DNA of 5,779 bases from JAZNOL01 sp045580815. Its GTDB lineage: Bacteria; Bacillota; Clostridia; RUG12999. This document shows, piece after piece, positions 1 through 5,697 of the stretch (position 1 is the first letter of the stretch; every line of letters begins with the position of its first letter). The translations under genes were made by a program, and so were the position numbers. The stretch spans positions 1 through 5,779 of the forward strand of contig JAZNOL010000005.1 in the NCBI GenBank assembly GCA_045580815.1, in the 5' to 3' direction. The notes beneath the pieces were generated by a model. The model had not been told where the DNA came from, searched no databases, and was given only the letters and a program-made list of their open reading frames with translations.

Positions 1-1259
1 GGACGGTTAGCCGGGCATGTAAACGAACAACTGCCGCATTCTATACAGTCTTTTACATTATATTCAAGCGCAAGTTCTGTATTATTGGTTTTTGCCGCTT
101 TAAGCAGCATAAGCGGCATAAGATTCATCGGGCATGCATCAACGCATTTTCCGCAACGCAGACAAGGACCTTCTTCAAGAGAACGCATCTCGTTTCTTGT
201 AAGAGCGATAAGTCCCGATGTAGTTTTCACAACAGGAGCCTCCATATCAAATTGCGGTGCACCCATCATAGGTCCGCCCATAACAACTTTTTTGGTATCT
301 GCCGAAAATCCGCCTGCGGCTTCTATTAAAGCGGAGAACGGAGTTCCTATAACTGTTTCAAACACACCCGGATAGTTCGCTCCTCCACCGGAAACCGTAA
401 CACGTTTTTTGATAACAGGCATCCCTTCTCTTATTGCATTTGCAACAGCCACGCAGGTGTCAATATTATTAACTATTACGCCAACATCTGCCGGCAAACC
501 GCCTGACGGAACCTCACGGTTAATTGTTGCTTTGATAATATGTTTTTCCGAGCCTTGGGGATATTTTGTTTCCATCATGCTTATTCTGATGTTTTCTTCA
601 TTTTTAACCAGTTCGCTAAGAGCAGATTCCGCATCCGGTTTATTATCTTCAATTGCAATAATTGCGTTTTGAGCACCGGTTGCTTTCATAATAGCTTTTA
701 TACCGTAAATAATTTTTTCGGTATGTTCAACCATTGTTCTGTGGTCGGTTGACAGATATGGTTCACATTCTGCCGCATTGACAACAAGAACTTCTATAAC
801 CTTGTCCTTTGGCGGAGAAAGTTTTATATGCATGGGAAAGCCTGCACCGCCCATACCCACAATGCCGGCTTCGTGAACTGCATTTATAATCTCCTCGGGA
901 GACATATCTTTATAATCACGTTTTTCAAGACCGTCACAAAGTGTATTTTCGCCGTCATTTTCAATAACAACTGTATTAACCATGCTTCCATTCGGATGAA
1001 TGTGTTTTTTTATTTCCAAAACCGTTCCTGAAACACTGCTGTGCACAGGGCTTGATACAAAAGCACCGCTGTCACCTATTTTTTGTCCTACTTTTACACT
1101 GTCACCTTTTTTAACAAGAGGCTCACAAGGCGCACCGATGTGCTGCAAAAGAGGTATGTAAACCTTTTCCGGTTCTTTCACCGGGATAATACGGCTTGAA
1201 TTTGTAAGTTCTTTATTATACGGCGGATGTATTCCACCCTTGAATGTTACAAGCTTCAT
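1..1259 (-). CDS. rnfC: Electron transport complex subunit RnfC (partial, C-terminus cut by window edge)
   Basis: RnfC is the peripheral, NADH-interacting subunit of the membrane Rnf complex, which couples electron transfer between reduced ferredoxin and NAD+ to ion (Na+ or H+) pumping. 419 complete codons are visible. The start MKLVTFKGGIHPP is typical of RnfC and leads into a barrel-sandwich (lipoyl-like) region at about residues 25-95. The NADH/FMN domain follows: the glycine-rich GIVGMGGAGFP ending near 142, NAAECEPY at 161-168, YPQGSEK at 233-239 and PSGGLPADVG at 251-260. An SLBB-like segment lies around 287-308. Two CX2CX2CX3CP 4Fe-4S motifs are intact: C366, C369, C372, C376 and C405, C408, C411, C415. 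Full-length clostridial RnfC proteins run to roughly 430-450 residues, so only a short tail should be missing. Usual rnf operon order (C-D-G-E-A-B) predicts rnfD next, beyond position 1. M143 stands where the family usually has Thr (FPTH). Family assignment is secure. Confidence 0.96.
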   Translation of the reverse strand, partial: MKLVTFKGGIHPPYNKELTNSSRIIPVKEPEKVYIPLLQHIGAPCEPLVKKGDSVKVGQKIGDSGAFVSSPVHSSVSGTVLEIKKHIHPNGSMVNTVVIENDGENTLCDGLEKRDYKDMSPEEIINAVHEAGIVGMGGAGFPMHIKLSPPKDKVIEVLVVNAAECEPYLSTDHRTMVEHTEKIIYGIKAIMKATGAQNAIIAIEDNKPDAESALSELVKNEENIRISMMETKYPQGSEKHIIKATINREVPSGGLPADVGVIVNNIDTCVAVANAIREGMPVIKKRVTVSGGGANYPGVFETVIGTPFSALIEAAGGFSADTKKVVMGGPMMGAPQFDMEAPVVKTTSGLIALTRNEMRSLEEGPCLRCGKCVDACPMNLMPLMLLKAAKTNNTELALEYNVKDCIECGSCSFTCPANR

Positions 1260-1268
1260 ATCAGTCAT

Positions 1269-1275
1269 CTCCTTT
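1269..1275 (-). promoter_or_regulatory. Ribosome binding site that decides the rnfC start
   Basis: AAAGGAG on the minus strand lies 9 bases before the ATG at 1259-1257. An in-frame ATG three codons upstream (1268-1266, giving MTDMKLV) directly abuts the GGAG and leaves no spacer, so the downstream ATG is the better start. It also matches the usual N-terminus of the family. Confidence 0.8.
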
Positions 1276-1307
1276 CGTTTCGGATGTTTTTTATTCTCAT
1301 TATATTA

Positions 1308-1336
1308 ATTATACAATATATTTATTTAATTTACAA
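1308..1336 (-). promoter_or_regulatory. Sigma-A type promoter of rnfC
   Basis: On the minus strand, -35 TTGTAA (1336-1331) and -10 TATAAT (1313-1308) are separated by exactly 17 bases. Transcription would start near 1301, giving a leader of about 42 bases. Just upstream of the -35 are a T-tract and an A-tract (about 1341-1352) that could act as an UP element. This is a prediction from consensus match and position only. Confidence 0.75.
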
Positions 1337-1354
1337 CTGTTTTTTCAAAAAAGT

Positions 1355-1402
1355 CAAATTTTGAGTATCATTTTGTCTTAAAATAGCAAATTTTGAATAC
1401 TC
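1355..1402. repeat. Pair of direct repeats with flanking inverted hexamers upstream of the rnfC promoter
   Basis: The 10-mer CAAATTTTGA occurs at 1355-1364 and again at 1387-1396, 32 bases apart, or about three helical turns. The hexamers GAGTAT (1363-1368) and ATACTC (1397-1402) form an inverted pair across the same interval. The copies are centred roughly 59 and 91 bases upstream of the predicted rnfC start point, positions at which activators often bind. No known regulator is recognised, and AT-rich DNA makes chance repeats more likely. Confidence 0.45.
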
Positions 1403-1425
1403 ATGTTTGTTAAAAATTTATCACT

Positions 1426-1450
1426 AAAAAAGTGCACCAAGCGGTGCACT
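1426..1450 (-). terminator. Intrinsic terminator of ilvE
   Basis: AGTGCACC (1431-1438) and GGTGCACT (1443-1450) form a perfect 8-bp stem with a 4-base loop, just after the ilvE stop codon. On the minus strand the stem is followed by TTTTT (1430-1426). The other strand also has a T-rich flank, so the hairpin may work in both directions, but no plus-strand gene precedes it. Confidence 0.88.
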
Positions 1451-1455
1451 CTTTA

Positions 1456-2481
1456 TTATTTTATAACTTTTATCCAGCCTTCGGGCGCTTCAATGCGACC
1501 CATCTGGATACCTGTGAGAGTGTCATAGAGTTTCTGGCACACAGGACCCATTTTTTCCATACCGCTTGGCAGGCATATTTCTTTTCCGTGGTCAACGATT
1601 TTGCCTACAGGCGAAATAACAGCAGCCGTTCCGCAAAGACCGCATTCTGCAAAATCTTTAACTTCTTCAAGTGTAATTTCACGTTCTTCTGCTTCAAGGC
1701 CAAGATATTCCTGAGCAACCTGAACAAGCGACCGTCTTGTGATGGACGGAAGAATGGTTGAGGATTTAGGTGTAACAACCTTGTTATCTTTTGTTACGAA
1801 AATAAAGTTTGCACCGCCGGTTTCTTCAACCTTGGTATGTGTTGCTGCATCAAGGTACATATTTTCATCGTAACCCTGATTGTGTGCATCAACAATATTA
1901 TGCAGACTCATCGCATAGTTAAGACCTGCCTTGATATGACCTGTACCCATAGGCGCAGCTCTGTCAAGGTCTGAAACTCTGATTGTAAGGGGTTTTGCAC
2001 CACCCTTGAAATACGGACCTACAGGTGTTGCAAGAATACGGAACTGATATTCTGTTGCCGGTTTTACGCCGATAACAGCATCTGAACCGAACATATAAGG
2101 ACGCAGGTACAGTGTTGCACCCGAACCGAACGGAGGAACATAATCCTCGTTTGCTTCAACTGTTTTTACAACAGCATCAATAAATCTGTCTTTGGGAAAA
2201 ACCGGAATTTCAAGTCTTTCTGCTGACTGTGCCAGACGTTCAGCATTAAGGTCGGGACGGAAAACAACAATCTGACCTTTTTCGGTTGTATAGGCTTTGA
2301 GACCCTCAAAAACTGTCTGGGCATACTGCAAAACACCTGCACATTCGTTAAGTACAATTGTGTTATCTTCTGTAAGAACGCCATCGTCCCATTTGCCGTC
2401 TTTATAATTTGAAACATACCTTTTGTCGGTTTTCATATATGCAAAACCAAGGTTGCCCCAATCAATATCTTTTTTTGCCAT
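1456..2481 (-). CDS. ilvE: Branched-chain amino acid aminotransferase (type II)
   Basis: A pyridoxal-phosphate enzyme of fold type IV. It reversibly moves the amino group between glutamate and the 2-oxo acids of leucine, isoleucine and valine, as the last step of their synthesis or the first of their breakdown, in the cytoplasm. The 341 residues match the usual length. Visible motifs are QTVFEGLKAY (55-64), LYLRPYMFG (124-132), GTGHIKAGLNYA (179-190) with K184 as the PLP Schiff-base lysine, VEETGGAN (218-225) with E220 aligning with the conserved E193 of E. coli IlvE, and GTAAVISPVG (284-293). A CGLC pair (C280, C283) precedes the last motif; human BCAT has a redox CXXC at a different place, so no redox role is claimed. 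AAAGGAG lies 8 bases before the ATG and supports the start. Promoter and terminator flank the gene, so it appears to be transcribed alone. Confidence 0.97.
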   Translation of the reverse strand: MAKKDIDWGNLGFAYMKTDKRYVSNYKDGKWDDGVLTEDNTIVLNECAGVLQYAQTVFEGLKAYTTEKGQIVVFRPDLNAERLAQSAERLEIPVFPKDRFIDAVVKTVEANEDYVPPFGSGATLYLRPYMFGSDAVIGVKPATEYQFRILATPVGPYFKGGAKPLTIRVSDLDRAAPMGTGHIKAGLNYAMSLHNIVDAHNQGYDENMYLDAATHTKVEETGGANFIFVTKDNKVVTPKSSTILPSITRRSLVQVAQEYLGLEAEEREITLEEVKDFAECGLCGTAAVISPVGKIVDHGKEICLPSGMEKMGPVCQKLYDTLTGIQMGRIEAPEGWIKVIK

Positions 2482-2521
2482 TTATAAAACTCCTTTCGGT
2501 GATTTTTTACTTATCTTAATA

Positions 2522-2550
2522 ATTATATCACACTTTTTTGACATTTTCAA
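2522..2550 (-). promoter_or_regulatory. Sigma-A type promoter of ilvE with extended -10
   Basis: On the minus strand, -35 TTGAAA (2550-2545) and -10 TATAAT (2527-2522) are 17 bases apart, with TGA just before the -10 making an extended -10. Transcription from about 2515 gives a leader of some 33 bases, too short for a T-box. TTTCAA at 2545-2550 is half of an inverted repeat with TTGAAA at 2559-2564, overlapping the -35, which could be an operator. Confidence 0.8.
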
Positions 2551-2626
2551 GAGTTTTTTTGAAATTTACTTATTAATTTACAATATATATTAATTTTTTT
2601 ACACATTATAACAGTTTTTGTGTATA

Positions 2627-2665
2627 AAAATTTCCGCCGCATCGTGATAATACAACGGAAATTTT
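2627..2665 (-). terminator. Probable terminator of the dehydrogenase gene
   Basis: AAAATTTCCG (2627-2636) and CGGAAATTTT (2656-2665) are perfect 10-base inverted arms around a 19-base loop, starting 5 bases beyond the stop codon of the dehydrogenase gene. On the minus strand the second arm ends in TTTTT, so the stem and U-tract overlap. The stem is AT-rich and the loop long, so it may be a weaker terminator than the one after ilvE. Confidence 0.6.
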
Positions 2666-2670
2666 ATGTA

Positions 2671-3690
2671 TTAAAGCTTGTTCCAGTCAAAAATTACGCC
2701 TATCGGGAAATTTTTCGGGTCATCGCCCAGTCTGCTGTAAACCTCAGGTGCTTCGTGAGGTGAATGAATTTCACTCACAAGCATACGCATATTGATTTTG
2801 CCGGCTTTTACCAGCTTAAGCAATGCACGGCTGTCATCCTCACCTGTCCAGCAATGAGGACGCGATTCCTGCATTGCACGTGCATGAGTGTGCACGCCGA
2901 TAAGCTCAATTCCCGGATAATGCACCATATGATAAAAATCAAGACCGTCAACAGGATGACGTGTGCAACCCAGAAGCCCTATTCTTCCAAATCTTGCTGT
3001 AACTTCAAGAAGCTGTGAAAGTGCCTGTGTTGAACCGGTAACTTCAATAACTGTATCTGCACCTTTGCCATCGGTAACAGCTTTTACTTTTTCAATATAA
3101 TCGGGGTCAGACGGATCAAAAGCATAATCTGCACCGCATTTGAGTGCAAGGTTTCGTCTTTCTTCCGAAAAATCAACAGCTATAACAGGGCATCCACCAG
3201 CGGCACTTGCAATCTGGACTGCAAGAAGTCCTAAAATTCCGAGACCTGCAACAAGACACGATTCTCCTATTTCAAGACGTGTTCTTCTTACTGCAAGCAT
3301 TGGGAATGTTGCAATAACAGTTAAAACAACATCAAGAGGGTCAACGCCTTCATCCACCTTAATTGCATGTTCTTCAGGAATAAGATTATATTCTCTGTTA
3401 AGCCCGAAATATATGATTACACGGTCACCGGGTTTAACTGTGGTGACATTTTTTCCGATTTCCTGGACAATACCTACACCGCAGTAGCCTACATAACGGG
3501 GAAAGCCGATAGGCTCCGGCGTACGCACACCGCTGATATTTTCTTCCCCTATATAATTGGCACGCTCTGTTCCGGCACTTACTGCAACATATTCTGTTTT
3601 AACAAGCACTTCTTTGTCTCCCACAGGATTAAACGGTTCAAGGTCAACAAGCTGGGCTGAATAAGCTTTTGGAAAAATTATCTGTTTCAT
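2671..3690 (-). CDS. Zinc-ligand-less medium-chain dehydrogenase/reductase (alcohol/threonine dehydrogenase-like)
   Basis: A cytoplasmic NAD(P)-dependent oxidoreductase of the MDR superfamily; the substrate cannot be read from the sequence. Residues are numbered from the 339-residue start used here. The GroES-like N-terminal half has VSAGTERANYIG (37-48) where zinc MDRs carry the Cys ligand motif (CGTD), and VGYCGVG (67-73) where they carry GHE. The four-Cys structural zinc loop expected near 90-110 is absent. The Rossmann half has GLGILG (149-154) and an aspartate at the end of the second strand (D173), which favours NAD over NADP. A His-rich stretch, GVHTHARAMQESRPH (265-279), lies in the C-terminal part. 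Relatives are often labelled zinc-binding dehydrogenase or by analogy to BchC; neither label is supported functionally here. The gene is divergent from an AraC-type regulator across 106 bases, which suggests inducible, probably carbohydrate-related, expression. Family is sure, function open. Confidence 0.88.
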   Translation of the reverse strand: MKQIIFPKAYSAQLVDLEPFNPVGDKEVLVKTEYVAVSAGTERANYIGEENISGVRTPEPIGFPRYVGYCGVGIVQEIGKNVTTVKPGDRVIIYFGLNREYNLIPEEHAIKVDEGVDPLDVVLTVIATFPMLAVRRTRLEIGESCLVAGLGILGLLAVQIASAAGGCPVIAVDFSEERRNLALKCGADYAFDPSDPDYIEKVKAVTDGKGADTVIEVTGSTQALSQLLEVTARFGRIGLLGCTRHPVDGLDFYHMVHYPGIELIGVHTHARAMQESRPHCWTGEDDSRALLKLVKAGKINMRMLVSEIHSPHEAPEVYSRLGDDPKNFPIGVIFDWNKL

Positions 3691-3698
3691 ATCCATCT

Positions 3699-3704
3699 TC
3701 CTTT
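3699..3704 (-). promoter_or_regulatory. Ribosome binding site that decides the dehydrogenase start
   Basis: AAAGGA on the minus strand lies 8 bases before the ATG at 3690-3688 but only 2 bases before the in-frame ATG at 3696-3694. The inner ATG (MKQIIF) is therefore preferred over the outer one (MDMKQIIF), which would make the protein 341 residues. Confidence 0.7.
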
Positions 3705-3725
3705 CGGATTTTTATCTTTGTTTTT

Positions 3726-3754
3726 ATTATATTATCTTGACAGAATTATTTAAA
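3726..3754 (-). promoter_or_regulatory. Predicted promoter of the dehydrogenase gene
   Basis: On the minus strand, -10 TATAAT (3731-3726) is preceded after 17 bases by a weak -35, TTTAAA (3754-3749). A perfect -10 with a poor -35 suits an activator-dependent promoter, as expected for an AraC-family target. It overlaps the opposite promoter of the regulator gene. Confidence 0.6.
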
Positions 3755-3765
3755 GATGATATACT
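3737..3765 (+). promoter_or_regulatory. Promoter of the AraC-family regulator gene
   Basis: TTGACA (3737-3742), a perfect -35, is followed after 17 bases by TATACT (3760-3765). Transcription would start near 3772, about 30 bases before the ATG. The promoter overlaps the divergent dehydrogenase promoter at 3737-3754. Confidence 0.82.
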
Positions 3766-3802
3766 ACTGAAAAAGGATATTATTATACTGTGAGGGATAA
3801 AA

Positions 3803-4597
3803 ATGGGCAATTTAAAATCTTTTGCCGACGTTGAATATTTAAAATTTCTGCGATGCGGAACTGTTAAGCATGATAAATGCATAATAAATCCCCAGATGAC
3901 AACACAGTTTCGCTATTTCGGATATGTTATCCGTGGTAGTGGGACATTTTATACAGAAGATTACAGCGTAACCGTAAACCCGGGAGAAATTATATACATA
4001 CCGAAAGGTTGTATATACCATTCTGAATGGACAGGAAATCCTGATGTAAAATTTTATTCTGTGCAATTTGATTTTGAAATAACCGATAGCAAGTCTCACG
4101 TTTGTTACCCGCTTCAAAAAATTGTGCCCGACAACAGCGAGGAGGCAAGAAATTTTTTTGAAATAATACGCAGACAAATAAATGGCGAAAACGCAGAAAA
4201 ATGGCAGGCAGTCGGAGAGTTTTATAGGACATATCCTGTATTTATGAAAAATGCAGAAACTATAAAAAAGACTCTGCGGACTCTGAAAGTTACAAATGCT
4301 GTGAATTTTTTGAAAGAAAATTACGATAAAGATGTAAAAATCGGATATCTGGCAGATTTGTGCCATTTAAGCCCGTCGAGATTTTTTACTGTATTTAAAG
4401 AAGAAACCGGCATGACTCCAACCGAGTATAAAAATGTTCAGCGTGCATCTGCAGCAGTTGCTCTTATAATAAGTACCTCCCTCACACTGGAGCAGATTTG
4501 TGAACGGCTTAACATTTGTTCGCCTGCTTATCTTCGCCGTATACTGCTAAAGCACGCAAATACAACACCTCAAAAAATTAAAAAGCTCTCTTTTTGA
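3803..4597 (+). CDS. AraC/XylS-family transcriptional regulator with N-terminal cupin domain
   Basis: A cytoplasmic DNA-binding regulator of 264 residues, a usual length for one-component AraC proteins. The N-terminal half is a cupin-type ligand-sensing domain: YVIRGSGTFY (41-50) and NPGEIIYIPKGCIYHSEW (59-76) form the typical jelly-roll strands. The C-terminal half (about 163-262) carries two helix-turn-helix units. The first is at 177-200 (IGYLADLCHLSPSRFFTVFK), ending in the family signature GMTPTEYK (203-210). The second is at 228-262; its core CERLNICSPAYLRRILLK departs from the common pattern IA..vGF.d.sYFsr.Fkk, notably lacking the Gly-Phe pair. GAGGG at 3792-3796, 6 bases before the ATG, supports the start. 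The most likely target is the divergent dehydrogenase gene, and perhaps itself. The inducer is unknown. Confidence 0.93.
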   Translation: MGNLKSFADVEYLKFLRCGTVKHDKCIINPQMTTQFRYFGYVIRGSGTFYTEDYSVTVNPGEIIYIPKGCIYHSEWTGNPDVKFYSVQFDFEITDSKSHVCYPLQKIVPDNSEEARNFFEIIRRQINGENAEKWQAVGEFYRTYPVFMKNAETIKKTLRTLKVTNAVNFLKENYDKDVKIGYLADLCHLSPSRFFTVFKEETGMTPTEYKNVQRASAAVALIISTSLTLEQICERLNICSPAYLRRILLKHANTTPQKIKKLSF

Positions 4598-4625
4598 GAG
4601 AATTATAATTTTTTGCTCTCAAAAA
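4586..4625 (+). terminator. Possible terminator of the regulator gene, with alternative foldings
   Basis: Three short blocks lie across the end of the gene: CTCTC (4586-4590), GAGAG (4596-4600) and CTCTC (4616-4620). The first two can form a 5-bp hairpin with a TTTTT loop, followed after 8 bases by TTTTTT (4609-4614). Alternatively TTTTTGAGAG (4591-4600) pairs perfectly over 10 bp with CTCTCAAAAA (4616-4625). Neither has a classic adjacent U-tract after a GC-rich stem, so termination here is plausible but weakly supported. Confidence 0.4.
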
Positions 4626-4650
4626 TGTATACTTAAATTAAATTTATATC

Positions 4651-4679
4651 TTGAAATCAAAAACATTTTATGTTATAAT
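4651..4679 (+). promoter_or_regulatory. Strong sigma-A type promoter of murQ
   Basis: TTGAAA (4651-4656) and TATAAT (4674-4679) are separated by 17 bases, with TGT just before the -10 giving an extended -10 (TGnTATAAT). Transcription would start near 4686, leaving a leader of about 52 bases. The first bases of that leader hold a small inverted repeat: GTGG (4688-4691) and CCAC (4700-4703) around an 8-base loop, a candidate operator or leader hairpin. Confidence 0.85.
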
Positions 4680-4726
4680 AAAAAATGGTGGAAATTTGAC
4701 CACTTAATTTTAATATTCTTACAGAT

Positions 4727-4730
4727 AGGA
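4727..4730 (+). promoter_or_regulatory. Ribosome binding site that decides the murQ start
   Basis: AGGA lies 8 bases before the ATG at 4739-4741. The in-frame ATG at 4730-4732 shares its A with the AGGA itself, so it cannot be served by it. The start MQKTEMRNEKT puts the TExRN motif close to the N-terminus, as in other MurQ proteins. Confidence 0.7.
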
Positions 4731-4738
4731 TGACAATC

Positions 4739-5551
4739 ATGCAAAAAACAGAAATGCGCAACGAAAAGACCACCCATATTGATAAGATGAGCACACAGGA
4801 AATGCTCAGAATCATCAACGAAGAAAACATGAACGCTGTAAAAGCAGTTGAAAATGCTATTGATAACATAGAAAAGGCTTGTGATGCAATTGTATCCGGT
4901 TTTGAAAACGGCGGTCGTCTGTTTTATGTAGGTGCAGGAACTTCCGGCAGACTAGGCGTTGCTGATGCCGCAGAATGTCCACCCACTTTTGGTGTTCCAA
5001 AAGACCTTGTTATCGGCATAATTGCCGGCGGCAAGGATTGTATGGTTGCCGCTGCCGAGGGCGAAGAAGATGACTATGATACAGGTGTAAATGACATAAA
5101 AATTCACACTTTAAAACCTGCTGACGTTGTTGTTGGCATTTCTGCTTCAGGTAATGCTAAATATATTTTAGGTGCTCTTGACCACGCAAAGGAATGCGGT
5201 TGCACGACCGTTTGTCTTACAAGTAATGCCAACAGTAAGATTGACCTTGCTGCTGATATTTCAATTGTTACAGACACCGGTGCTGAGGTTGTAACCGGCT
5301 CTACCAGAATGAAGGCCGGCACAGCGCAGAAACTTGTTTTAAACATGCTTTCTACTGTTTCAATGATCAGAACAGGCAAGGTTTACGAAAACCTTATGAT
5401 AAACTTAAAACCGTCAAACGAAAAACTTACATTGAGAATGATTCGCATTGTTTGCGATATAACCGGTTGTGACGAAGAAAAGGCACGCACCGCACTTGAA
5501 AACAGCGAATGGAATATAAGAAAAAGCATTGAATACATAAACAATAATTAA
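4739..5551 (+). CDS. murQ: N-acetylmuramic acid 6-phosphate etherase, short C-terminus
   Basis: MurQ cleaves the lactyl ether of MurNAc-6-phosphate to give GlcNAc-6-phosphate and D-lactate, in the cytoplasmic salvage of peptidoglycan amino sugars. The protein has 270 residues from the start chosen. Visible are TEMRNEKT (4-11), the sugar-phosphate-binding SIS motif VGAGTSGRLG (64-73), DAAECPPTFG (76-85) with E79, and EGEEDD (107-112) with E110; these match the catalytic E83 and E114 of E. coli MurQ. GISASGNAKYI (133-143) and the MurQ/GCKR signature EVVTGSTRMKAGTAQK (183-198) follow. The usual GRTPYV after GIAAS reads GNAKYI here. The protein ends just after the helix aligned with E. coli NCKTAIVMVL, so the last 25-30 residues of typical MurQ (about 298 residues) are missing. 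No MurNAc transporter, kinase or GlcNAc-6-phosphate deacetylase gene is in the window. The gene seems monocistronic. Identity is secure; full activity is probable. Confidence 0.95.
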   Translation: MQKTEMRNEKTTHIDKMSTQEMLRIINEENMNAVKAVENAIDNIEKACDAIVSGFENGGRLFYVGAGTSGRLGVADAAECPPTFGVPKDLVIGIIAGGKDCMVAAAEGEEDDYDTGVNDIKIHTLKPADVVVGISASGNAKYILGALDHAKECGCTTVCLTSNANSKIDLAADISIVTDTGAEVVTGSTRMKAGTAQKLVLNMLSTVSMIRTGKVYENLMINLKPSNEKLTLRMIRIVCDITGCDEEKARTALENSEWNIRKSIEYINNN

Positions 5552-5633
5552 AAACAACAAAGAAACTTTAGAAAAATGCACAGACCGCATGAAGCAAAAA
5601 TATACTATAATCCAATATACGACTTCGGGTAAC

Positions 5634-5690
5634 CAAAAGCACGGTAAACCGTACTTTTGCTCAGTTTGTTCATTCTTCACTATTTTTCTT
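5634..5690 (+). terminator. Hairpin followed by a pyrimidine-rich tract downstream of murQ
   Basis: CAAAAG, one mismatch, then ACGG (5634-5644) pair with CCGT, the mismatch, then CTTTTG (5649-5659) around a TAAA loop. A T/C-rich run including TATTTTTCTTTTG (5681-5693) follows about 20 bases later. This could be the murQ terminator, a processed 3' end, or part of a small structured RNA; the gap between stem and T-run argues against a standard intrinsic terminator. Confidence 0.4.
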
Positions 5691-5697
5691 TTGTCCT

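Noticed and set aside
277..284. CXXC (C280-x-x-C283) in IlvE as a redox switch (residue numbering)
   Set aside because: The human BCAT redox CXXC lies at a different point of the alignment, so the likeness is superficial.
85..1031. Several open frames on the plus strand opposite rnfC
   Set aside because: They are antisense to a well-supported gene with conserved motifs, have no ribosome binding sites and resemble no protein family.
2482..2521. T-box or other amino-acid riboswitch upstream of ilvE
   Set aside because: The leader from the best promoter is only about 33 bases and has no T-box motif or antiterminator.
2605..2610. Second TATAAT on the minus strand upstream of ilvE
   Set aside because: No -35-like hexamer lies at proper spacing, and the promoter at 2522-2550 is much better.
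3839..4366. 175-residue open frame on the minus strand opposite the AraC-type gene
   Set aside because: It is rich in Phe, Ile, Tyr and Cys, typical of antisense translation of AT-rich coding sequence, and has no family motif.
5576..5632. 18-residue small ORF (MHRPHEAKIYYNPIYDFG) after murQ
   Set aside because: It has no Shine-Dalgarno sequence and is in frame with murQ after its stop; it could be a readthrough product but nothing supports it as a gene.
5414..5680. 88-residue minus-strand open frame partly in the tail region, hydrophobic
   Set aside because: It overlaps the end of murQ, runs through the 5634-5659 hairpin and has no clear promoter or ribosome binding site; its apparent membrane segment follows from the T-rich strand.
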